Assembly (NCBI GenBank): GCA_030141605.1
Contig: JAQGDQ010000284.1
Coordinates: 64,001 to 128,000, forward strand
Direction: 5' to 3'
DNA: 64,000 nt
Source of the DNA: Tubiluchus corallicola
Lineage: Eukaryota > Priapulida > Priapulimorpha > Priapulimorphida > Tubiluchidae
The notes under the pieces were generated by a model. The model saw only the letters and a list, made by a program, of their open reading frames with translations, did not search any database and had not been told where the DNA came from. This document shows positions 26,037-38,000 of this stretch, one piece after another (position 1 is the stretch's first letter; each line of letters opens with the position of its first letter). The position numbers and the translations under genes were made by a program.

Positions 26037-29000
26037 GCAGCAACAGCAACAGCAACAACAACAGCAACAGCAACAGCAAGAACAAGAACAAGAACAAGAA
26101 CAAGAACAAGAACAACAAGAACAAGAACAAGAACAACAAGAACAACAAGAACAAGAACAAGAACAAGAACAACAATAACAACAATAACAACAATAATAAA
26201 TAATGATAAAATAATAATAATCATAATAATTGTGGCTTCATTTGTGGCTTGATTTCTGTCCTAGTGAACATCATTTCATCTGTTTATCTGGTTCTGCTTC
26301 ATACAGCTTTGTAAAAGTACAGCCTTATGAAAGCTTGTATTCGCCTTACTAACTGTTTGTAGTGTGCAAGCGTCAGTGTGCAATTCGTATATGACTTTAA
26401 GCAAAAGCCAAAACTTTCCACAAGCTGAACTTATTTTAATATTTGAGGAAAATGTTAGAAAGTTTCAGCGATAAAATTGTAATAATAAGTACCTAATGTA
26501 TTTATTAAAATCAATTTAAAGTGGCGATCGCTTGGGCTTGCTCATTTTGAAAAAAATATGGCATCGCCCGGTTACTGTGCCAATATAAACACTTTTTCTG
26601 TCAGGTGCTTCAGCATTCTTTTTTTGCCTTATTGAGGTGACCTCTATAAAACTAAGTAACCCACGCAAGTTTACATGCGTATCTGAAAGTCAACAAAAAT
26701 CTGTAAACTTATTATTTACACAATTAATGTACACTGCTTACACATTTTAAGGCATAATTTGTGGATTAAAGATCCGTAACCACTTTCAATTTGGTAATAA
26801 TTGATCCAATGACTAATTTTTGCTTAAATACAACTCTAGAATAACCGAACTTCTAAGCAAACCAGAAATTTCTCAACACGTACCTTCATCACAGCTTGCT
26901 TTCATAGCATACACGCTGCCCAGCAGTCACCAGCTGATATCATTCTTTTTCAAATATGGCGGCAACGACTTTTACTTGGCGACAGATTAAAAATATTAAT
27001 TTTTTTTGCATTTTTAAGCAAGACATTGTATATTGTGTGGTGATTTCACTTTTTAAAATGTAATAAATGTTGTTCAAGGCTTGGTTTTTGCTTTAACAAC
27101 ATTGACTCGCATAGTGAATGAATAAGTCAAAGGTCAAGAGTACCACAGCAACATGTCTTAACTATAATTGTCACCTGACGTGTGTAAAGCAAAGCCGTGT
27201 GCCGTGTCAGTTCAGTAACTTAGGTTGTTTTTTGTGGACTTTACTTAATTATGCATTAGTTTGTGCATAGAGTGATTTACTAGCAGGATCTTGCTTGGGA
27301 ACAAGAAAAAATGAACTAAGTAAGGTTCTAGCTAGCTGTTAAAACTGTTGCTATTACAATGGTATGGGCTGCAAGGCGTTGTCAAGTGTACACAAATGTG
27401 TTGTCTGGTACACTTAACCTTTGACCTTTTCACAATCATCATCAGTCGCCAGAACTAAGAAATGGCTCATTAATAATAAATTTAGACAACAGTCGGCAAA
27501 CGGAACTGAGTCGCAAATTAAGAACCTGCACTTTTTTGCACGACAAGGTGTAAACGAAGCCTTTCTTTTCGTTATCACTTGTTTTTTCTTGTTTTCTGAC
27601 AAGTTTTTGAAGTTGTTGTAAAGATCTATCCATGTTTGTTTGTTTTTCAGTGCACGTTGGAAGATACTGCTAGGATTTTGCTGTAGAAACAGACTCCTTT
27701 TGACAGGAACTCCAATACAAAACTCTATGGCCGAGGTATTCATGAATTTTATCTATGACCACAGTTGTAATGAGCCTCTGCTAGGCAGTAGGACAATTTG
27801 AAGCAAGTGACTATGTCTTCACTGTACTACAGGCACTCCCCTGTGTGAGGGCTGTAAGAATTAGTGACCCACAAAATAGGACATAGGAGAAACTATATGA
27901 TTCTTTTAGTATTTGACTTACCTTCAGTGTAATTGTATGGTCCAGTGACTACATACACACTGGTCCTCTCCCTAACTTAAATTAATGATTGTTGTGAAGC
28001 CTGTGCAAGTCTGCCTAGGTCAAGTTCAAAACCTGTATACTGGCTGTGAAACAGGTTTTACCGACTGATTTTTACTCTAGCTTTGTTCAATGCTAAACGT
28101 TCAAAGTAGCAGTTTTTCTACTCATGTTTCTGTTCTAAAATAAACACTTTTTTGTTGTGTGAAATGCAAAGATTTATTGTAGCTGTTTGGTTCTTATCCA
28201 TAGTTTACTATTTGTGCGTCTAAACTGAAGCATATCTAAGTGACTCAATAACAACTTCAAAAATGATTCTGTATGCTTTGTAACGTGTACTGTGGTGTTC
28301 TGACATGCATTGTGACTTGCAATGATATGCACTGTGATGCACTAAGATGTAATGTGACATGCACTGAAATGCATTGTGACATATTCTGGCATGCATTGTG
28401 ACATGAACTGAAATGCACTGTGACATGTTCTGACATGCACTGTGACATGCAATGATGTGCATTGTGGCATGAACTGAGGTGCATTGTGACGTGTTCTGAC
28501 GTGCATTGTGACATATACTGTAATGCACTGTGACGTGTTGTGACATGCACTGTGACATGCAATGATATGCATTGTGACATGCAATGAGGTTGCATTGTGA
28601 AAGGAACTAAAGTGCATTGTGACATGCTCTGAGGTGTAGAGTGACGTGTTCTGAAATGCACTGTGACGTGTTGCGACATGCACTGTGAAATGCAATGATA
28701 GCATTGTGACATGAACTAAGGTGCATTGTGACGTATTATGACATGCACTGTGACATGCATTGTGACGTGCATTGTGACATGAACTAAGGTGCATTGTGAC
28801 AACATGCTCTGAGGTGCAGAGTGACTATTTCTAAAATGCATTGTAATGTGTTCTCAATGCTGACATGCATTGTGACGTGCATTGTGACATGAACTAAGGT
28901 GCATTGTGACAACATGCTCTTAGGTGCACAGTGACGTGTTCTGAAATGCATTGTAATGTGTTCTCAATGCTGACATGCATTGTGACGTGCAATGCTGTCA

Positions 29001-32000
29001 TTTCTCTTCGTTCAACCTGTACAGCGATCAGTTTGTAAGATGAAATATCTTGATATTGTACTTTGATAATTTCTAGTTTGTGCAAAAAGTTTTAAAGTAT
29101 CAGTGTTTGAAAAATAAATGTGGTTTTTGTCATCATTTTAGGCCAGTATAATCAATGAGTTCATTTCTGTTGACTTGACATGTCTATAATTTAGATGTGT
29201 AATATTTAATTTAAAAATAATCAGACTGTTGGTTATTAACACATCTTAAAAGTTATGTGTAGTTTTAAATTCGTTTAAAATTGTACAGACCTTTAATCCT
29301 CTTACTTTTCATGTTTGTTGGGGTAACGGTAACACCCGGGTGGTCATGGCGTGCATCATGTGTGCTAAGTTTAGCAGTTACGGATCCGGCCAGTAAAAGG
29401 ATTGGTGATTCCGTAGAGGATCCCTTGTGGGTAGTTTTCGTTGCCATGCTGCTCTCACCCTTTCAGATCCATCTGCATCCAAATATGGACGTGATGCTTC
29501 TGCTGGTTCAGTGACTCATCTTAGATAATGAGCAAGATTCTCGTCCACTTACCTTAAGAGCACTTGATAGCATTTTCATTTTTGTTTTCTAGCTGTGGGC
29601 ATTGCTGCATTTCATCATGCCGACGTTGTTTGATTCCCACGAGGAATTCAACGAATGGTTCAGCAAAGACATCGAAGGTCACGTTGAAAATAAGACCGGA
29701 ATCGATGAGAGTAAGTGGAAATCTTTGTTTTCGTTTGCGTCCACTTCTCTGAAAAAGTGAAAGGAGCCTGCAAATGACACTGAAAATATTTTGCAGCACC
29801 GTGCCAGGTATAGATGGTCTAGTGGTGGAGACACTTGATTTGTAAGCCCAATGGTCTCGAGTTCATGTTAAAGCACAAGGAAACTCCGATTCTTGCATAA
29901 AGCTAAAAAAATCATCTTAAAATGTGTACCAGTCACGTGCTGTCTTATTGCATACAGAGCTTGCACTAGCAGTAACACTGTGTAAAACTTGTATATTTAA
30001 ACTCCCGTGATAACCGTTAGGCACAGCCATATTAATATTATTTAGTCTGAAACAAGTTTAGGTAACACTGTGTAAAGTTTAATTAGAGCATTCGCAGCAA
30101 AATTTTAAACTAATTTATCTTGTCAGTAAAACAAATGATGAGTTTTTGGTGAATCAGTGGTGCACACTGGGAAGGTGACACAGTGACGTTTTACTCACTC
30201 TTTTCAGTAAGGTTAATCATGTGTTTTTTTATTCACTGGGATGGTGCGGCACCATCTAAAAACATGCTGTAAATTTCATAATGTTTTGTTCTTCTGATAA
30301 CCTAATCCTGCTAGCTTTTTTGAACAAATTTATTGTTGAAGTGTTGTGACTAGTAGGAGGGTATTAGCACCTGCATTTTGAAAACATGTTGCACAAAAAC
30401 ACAGGTGCTGTACCTCTCAGTTCAGATGTGTTAGTTTGTGACATACCACACACGTTCGACAACTCATGCATGAGCACAGCGGTAAAACATGTTGCACAAA
30501 AACACAGGTGCTGTACCTCTCAGTTCAGATGTGTTAGTTTGTGACATACTACACACGTTTGACAACTCATGCATGAGCACAGCGGTAAAACATATTGCAC
30601 AAATACACAGGCGCTATACCTCTCAGTTCAGATGTGTTAGTTTGTGACATACTACACACATTCGACAACTCATGCATGAGCACAGCGGTAAATTTGAAAT
30701 CTGAATTTTTATCTTAAAACTTACCTAGTTTTTGTATAACACATTGAATATCTTACGGCAGCACTATACTTCAATTTTTGCTTTCGCAAAGACGTGTAAC
30801 ACGCCCGTGGAATATTTTTGCTGTTGAAAATTATGTTAGTTTGTGATGTCATCAATAGTTGGGCTCACCTGCCATTAATTTAAGTTTTTAATCTATTATT
30901 TAATTATCAGAAACGCTTTTGCGGTCTTAATTGTGTTAAAATGTATACTTTTTATCGGACATGAAATTGGGATAGTGTAAAAAAATCATCCTGTCTTCCT
31001 TTAATGAGATAACCTTTTATTTTACACAGAACATTTGTCTAGACTTCACATGATCCTGAAGCCGTTTATGTTGCGCAGAATCAAGAAAGATGTGGAGAAC
31101 GAGTTATCAGATAAGGTATTTAATGCTGTCTTTGTATTGATGTTAACATCAGTCTATTGAAATTTTGTGTTCTTTTTGCAGCATTCCAATTGGGTAATTA
31201 CCTGCATTGTTTATTACCTGAGCTTAATATTTCTAACAATGAAAATGCTGACATTGTTTGTAATATGATATCCATTGTTAGAGAATCGAAAGGATACCTT
31301 CTGCTGTGCTATAGGTTTTACACGTCAAATATAGACGCAGGAAAGTTCAAATGTGACTTAAGTAAGTCAAATGTAGACACAGGAAAGTTCAAATGTGACT
31401 TAGGTAAGTCAAATATAGACACAGGAAAGTTCAAATGTGACTTAAGTAAGTCAAATGTAGACACAGGAAAGTTCAAATGTGACGTAAGTAAGTCAAATGT
31501 AGACACAGGAAAGTTCAAATGTGACTTAGTTAAGTCAAATGTAGACATAGGAAAGTTCAAATGTGACTTAGGTAAGTCAAATGTTGACATAGGAATTTCG
31601 AATGTGTTTTGGTAACTCAAATGTGACTTAGTTAAGTCAAATGTAGACACAGGAAAGTTCAAATGTGACTTAGGTAAGTCAAACGTAGATGCATTACTTT
31701 GAATAAATCAGTAATTAAGTTATTTAAGTGCAAATTTGAAAAAGATAAACCAAAGATAGTGCATCTATTAGTAGGCCTATAACGTTGTTATTTTAACTTA
31801 AGAGCAATTATTTAATTGAAATTAATGAAGATTAAATTTAACATCCCTAAACTTTAACACCTATCCACATTTGAGATACCAATGTCACATTTGACTTGAC
31901 ATGTGTCTACATTTGACTTACCAAAAACGCTTAAGATTTCTTGAAAACCATTGTTAACACATTTGAACTACCTAAGTCTACATTTGAGTTACCAAGACAC

Positions 32001-35000
32001 ATTTGAATTACCTAAATCTAAATTTGAATTAATGCAGGTCTACATTTGATATGTAAAACCTATAGTAGGTGTCTGCTAACAACTACTAACTACAACCAAC
32101 AGCCAGTAAGGAGATGTGTTAACACAGCAAACACGAAAGTTCTTTGCTTAAGGTGTTTACTGCAGTCTTTGTTTTCTAAAGAAGGAGAAAAAACAAAAGA
32201 ATACATAAAATTTGCAGTAATGTAATTTGAACAAAAAATACAGAAATTTGAACAAAAAAATTACACAGAAATTGCTTCATTCGGCTAGAGAGAGAGCACA
32301 CTGTTTATGGTTTATGAAGCATGACATTAAATTTCTCATATAAAAATTGCATTATCCACCAATTACAAGTAAGTCTCTGCAATAACCAGTTGAGTTTGCC
32401 AGCAATTGCCCACTTGTCCCCTTTAGTTTTTGGCTCCCTCATGCGGGAAAAATAAAAAACGAATTATATGGGTAATTGGGTAATTTGCCCATAACAAGAT
32501 GGCACATGAAACCTTTTTTGGCCGCGAGGGTGACTTACAAAAAACACGCTACGATCTCTTTCCCAAGAGATTAATTATCAAAATGAAATTGTTTATTAAC
32601 CTTTTAAAACCTATTTCAGGGCACCAACAAAAATTCCACTAATCCCTACGCTGTATTAATAGTGCTCAGTGTCGGTACCTAGTGAGCTGACGTAGCCAAC
32701 TCATTGACGAAGTGTGCAATTAAGTAATTAAGAAGTCTAGCAGATGAAAACTCAGTCAAATGCTTTATGTGGGAAAACATTAACTTTCGAAACTTACAGC
32801 TGGTGTGTTCTGTATAATAATAATAATAATCTTTATTTAAAGTCGGCTTTTGGGTCAACAATTAACATTAGCTCAAAGAGCTATTATCGCCGACTGTAAA
32901 TAACAACCTACAACTACATAGCAGAGACTATTATTACCCCACTTTTACCCTAAATACCACGCATCAGGCAGGGCAACAGCAGGTATCATTTTTAAAGTCT
33001 TTGGCATGACTCGGCCGCTGGTTCAAACTCACGACCTCCTAGATGGAGAGCAGACGCGTTACCAAGCATTTTTAAATGTAAATCTTCACATTCACGGAAT
33101 CTTAGCAGTCGGATTTAAGGAAACATTTACAGAGAGAAAGGCTTTGTGCTGTTTCACTGAAAAAGTCTGGCAAGGACTAGCTTTGAACTCTAGTCTGCTT
33201 TCACAATTGTGCGTGTTTATTCCTTAATTAGAAAAGTGCTGTTGACTGATCATTTTTTCTGTCACAGATTGAGATCCTGAGGTACTGTCGCCTAGGCAAC
33301 CGGCAGCAGCAGCTGTACAATGCTCTAAAGAACAAGATATCTATCGACGATTTGCTGCAAACGACAACGGAGACGGTGTCTCAGGCTCAGTCGGCAACGA
33401 GCAGCCTCATGAACCTTGTCATGCAGTTTCGTAAGGTAATTCTGCGCAGCTATGTGTCATATGTGCTGCACAGCAAAATCATCCATAAGTCGGCAATTGA
33501 GCTTTTCTAGTTATTCACACATCCTGAATCTCCATTTCATGAGGATCATTTTGATACCAAGTTCATCACTCTATGTTATTTCTAAGCTGAGATCATCCAT
33601 GTTGAAGTTGAGGTGCAGGCTGCACACTGAAAAACATAATCTTGAGAAAATCACTGTTAAAGTCAGCAATTGTTTTTTGTCACGTATCCTGAAGCTCCAT
33701 TTCATGTGTTGTATAAATGCGATTTGGTGCTTTAAACTGTCACGAAATACGAGTTGGTTCAGTTTCCAGATGAATGTCACATGAACACAGGGATTACACG
33801 CAGATAAATCCGCGGGAAAATGTACGGGAGGAGCACTAGCAATATTTGAACCTGCTTCGCCTTTGAAACGACATTTTTCCGGTTCCGTAAATCGACCCAA
33901 ATTCAAATGAGTTTTTCCATTTCTGTGTCTTTCAGTGGCGGTTTAATAGTTTGTTTGTCTTATTCATTTCCTCGTCTTGATTTTCATTCGTATTTTCAGG
34001 TGTGCAATCATCCGGATTTGTTTGAGCGTCGTGAAGTCAGGTCACCGTTATACATGCCTTCTAGTCTCTACCACTTGCCAAGACTGGTCTATAGGGAAGG
34101 TAATGGATTACTCTTGCGTAAATGTACAGTAACATCACTGTATATTATCAATATTGGTAGGAGGACCTTCAGTACTGGGTGGTACAAAAAAAACTAACAG
34201 TTCATTAAACAATACACAAATGTCTGGTACTGTTAACTTTTAACTTTTTTTACGATCATCGTCAATCGCTGGAACTTTGATAATTTTATTAGATCGTAAT
34301 ATAATTGTTTAGTTATTCTGTGAAAGACTGTTTGAATTATCTTTTCGTAAATTTTAGTAAATTTTGTAATATCGTTTTTGTCGACCTCAGCAAATTCTTG
34401 AAAGGGAATTTTTATGCTGTTCAATGTCGTTTTCATTCGATGAATTTTCGTTGATGTTTTGATAATTATAATTTGCACGTTAATAATTGAGTGTTTGCAT
34501 AGCAAAATCATCCATTAGTCGGCAATTAAGTTTTTCTAGTTATTCACAAACTCTGAATCTCCATTTCATGAGGATCATTTTGATACCAAGTTCATCACTC
34601 TATGTTATTTCTAACCTGTGATAATCCACGTTGAAGTTGAGGTGCAGGCTGCACACTGAAAAACATAATCTTGAGAAAATCAACACCTGTTAAAGTCAGC
34701 CATTGTTTTTTATCGTGTTTCTACAAAACACGTAGCAACCGCAGAAATATTGGTTGCTACGGACTTTGCAAGAACACATTGAAGTTACGTTCAAATCCAG
34801 TAGATGGCTCTTCCTGAGGAAGATCTGGGCTTGGCGAAGCAAAATGGCAGCTTCCATGAACTACTATCGGAGTTTTTTACATTTGCAGTATTAAGTTTCT
34901 AGTCAGAAAAGTAGTTAATAAGTCATATAATTAAATGTTTAGAACATTTTCTTCATAATTTGATGCTAGAATATAAAAGTCCAACATATTTAGCATGGTT

Positions 35001-38000
35001 TTTATAAAATACGAAAAATTGACGCTTGACCAAATTTTGGTGCAATCTGCTTTGAAGCGTCTTAACGTAGTTTTAACTATGTCAACTTATGGATGGTTTT
35101 GGTTTGCAAGCACACGATTATAATTATGAAAACATTTTTTTTTATTTTTGTTAGGATTATTGGATAGTAATTTACCTAGCAAGAGACATTATCTGTACAA
35201 TAAGTTGAACATATTTACCAGCAGTAGTATATACGACTCTCTGCAACCTGGAAACAATGGTAGGTAGTTATGCAGTGCATAGAATTTAGTATTTTAATAC
35301 ATACATTGTGAAAACGATTTCATTTGTGAACTCACTTATGCCCGGTTCTCACTGTTGGCTTTTTGAGTTTACTCTGCGTTCACACTAAGAACGAAACCCT
35401 AAATTATTCGTGAGTACATGTACATACGAATCAGGCCGATAATAAAAATACTTGTCTTTGCATCAGGTAATATTTTTTATCACACACCTGACTAAGAATT
35501 TTATAGCTTTTTTTAACATCTTTGACGTTCTTTAAAAAAATTTTAAAGCCTTGTAAAATTTCAACAAAATTTTTTTTTCATCCATCTCTTCCGAGATCTT
35601 TTGAGGTCATGAGGTAAGACAGAAAGAAATTTTTGTGACCACTCTCAGCTGATATTAAAATTGTGGATTTTCGATTTTATCTTTTTTTATAGTTTTTGAA
35701 GTTTATTCGTTTATAAAATGGTTTAACAAAACTGTTCACACAGTATCCGTTTATACTGTGTGAACAGCAACTGAGTAAATGCTGAATTAAATTCAATTAT
35801 TAGTGTATTGTTAGCTAGTCTGACCAATATTACTGTTGTCACGACGCTAAAGTTGTCGCTGGGGTGCTTTGGGGAGAGCCAACAACCGACATTGGCAGGT
35901 TTATCAGACTGTTTTTGTAGTTGCGATGTTTGTGTTAAACAGATGAGATCACTGGATGAAATCATGGTTTAACTTTGCAATCTGTATTTTACTCAAAATC
36001 ATAGTCTCATAGTCAGTCCACATATACACGAAAATGGTAACATAATCAACAGTAGTAAACAAAAGTTAAAGTAAATCCATCAGCCAATATATCATGGCAC
36101 CTGAGTCAAAACTTTATTATAACCACACAACTGCTTAAGCCTATTGCTTGTCCTCTAAACTTGCTACCAAGTGTGAAAAACTACTGCATTCACAGAGAAG
36201 CCCAGTAACCCAGTTCCATACAAACATATACCAGTAGCAAGTACATACATATATTGGAAACTTCCAAGTGTACAAACAGATGTCAGCACTGACTTAGTGG
36301 TAATGAAAAACTAAAGTTTAAAACTACAAATCTAAATTAATAATAAACTGTAAATTAAATGCTCGCATCTGCGACAACTGTTGATTTAGATTTGGTTTGC
36401 AATTGCAAATTGCTTTTACGGATGTGGTGCTGATCCGATACGTAATCGGAGCAGATCGGAGATCTGGCTGATGACGTTCTATTATTGGCAGTAGCAACAC
36501 CAATGTTAAAATTTTTTTCCTAAAATAAATTTTTGCTTTGATTACACATGAAATAAACTTTAATTGAGCCTTCTGTAATTAGCGGCTAATGAATGCGATC
36601 GTAATGAACACTTGCGGTCGTTAATCTGAGTAGTTTCTTCACAGAAATTCTACATCATTTTTATCACATCTTGTAATTGTTGCTTGCAGGTTGCATCGTG
36701 GACGGTTGTTTTTCATTCCTGAGGTTTTGCAATCTATCTCCGGCTGAGCTTTCGAGAATATTTCTGGGTGGCCTGTTGCTAAGGTACGTGAGTGAAAGAA
36801 TTTGTGCTTTCTTGGTTTGTTTGTTTGCTGGTACGAGGCTTGTCTTAGTGATGAAGATGCTCTTTTGTTTGCAGATGGCTGGCTATAATTACAGCAATCA
36901 GGGAAGCTTATCAAGTTCACCTGAGGGGAATTTGGTCTAGCAATATGAATGTCAGGTAAGTGTCTGTAAATGTCTCTAAGTGTCTACAAATGTCTATAAA
37001 TGTCAGGTAAGTGTCTATAAATGTCTATAAGTGTCTACAAATGTCTATAAATGTCAGGCAAGTGTCTACAAATGTCTATAAGTGTCTAGAAATGTCTATG
37101 TGTCTACAAATGTTTATAAATGTCTGTCTATAAGTGTCCACAATTGTCTATAAGTGTCTACAAATGTCTATAAATGTCTACAAATGTCTATAAGTGTCTG
37201 CAAATGTCTGTAAGTGTCTATGAATGTTTATAAGTGTCTATAAATGTCTATAAATGTCTATAAGTGTCTACAAATGTCTATAAGTGTCTACAAATGTCTA
37301 TAAACGTCTACAAATGTCTATAAGTGTCTGCAAATGTCTATAAGTGTCCACAAATGTCTATAAGTGTCAGGTAAGTATTAAAGGAAAACCGGACGATTGG
37401 ACGAAAGCAAACAGAAAAATCCGATAAAATTTGATGAAAAAGTGGTTAACACTGTAATTAATTTTGCAGAATTTGTTTATTCTTGTAGATTGTCTGATGT
37501 AAATGATCTACTTATCATTTATACCTTATCATTTATACATTTTATCATTAAAAGGCATCATTTTACATTGGGGAAGTTGCTGGCTCTTGTAAAGTCATAT
37601 TTAAAGGAAAATTAGACGAATTTGCAGACATTAGTTTAAAATGAAGTATGCTCAGAAATATTGAAAACCAAAACAGCTTTTTTAAACGAAATTTTAGATT
37701 AAATAGTAATTACCTGCCATAATTAAATTTTGTTAAAATAGTTAAACTTTCAAAGCTACGCCTGGCTCAGTAAACTAAGACTGGTAATGGCGCATTTTTG
37801 TCACATTTGCATTGTCGATAAATAAGCTCTGTACCGTGATAAGCATGATCATGAATTGCAGTGTTCATCTGTAATGTAGAGCTCATTTTCGTGACATCAC
37901 ATTAGCATCTTGTCATGTAGGGATGATGCCTACCATTGCACAAACTGTGGTTAGTTTGTGATGTAAGTCATAGCTGCGTTCATTTGCCATTAATGAACTT

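Larger units (their letters stand above)
17161..27650 (+). other. 10.5-kb INO80 intron, satellite-rich
   Basis: This is the longest complete intron of the gene here. It contains a 40-bp array (17455-17765), 51-bp repeats, a TAAG tract, a MITE (18671), the 108-bp satellite in three blocks (20388-23965), a 15/30-bp array (24843), a trinucleotide tract (25957) and an inverted MITE (27120). I see no nested gene. Open frames inside it are repeat-derived. Confidence 0.85.
31116..33267 (+). other. INO80 intron with a 42-bp array and a SINE
   Basis: Contains the 42-bp minisatellite (31318-31690) and a reverse-oriented tRNA-type SINE (32815-33070). A decayed outlier of the same array sequence lies at 31865-32055, in inverted orientation (ACATTTGACTTACC-type words). 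Confidence 0.7.

Noticed and set aside
29805-29880. Functional tRNA gene
   Set aside because: A-box- and B-box-like words exist, but no acceptor stem or anticodon arm can be paired.
31157-31615. 152-codon plus frame with the repeat [14 protein letters not shown]
   Set aside because: A 42-bp unit (a multiple of three) keeps the frame open; no splice link to INO80 exons 10 and 11, which join in phase without it.
35738-35768. Transcription terminator-like hairpin
   Set aside because: Imperfect short palindrome inside an intron; no T-run or polyadenylation context supports a function.
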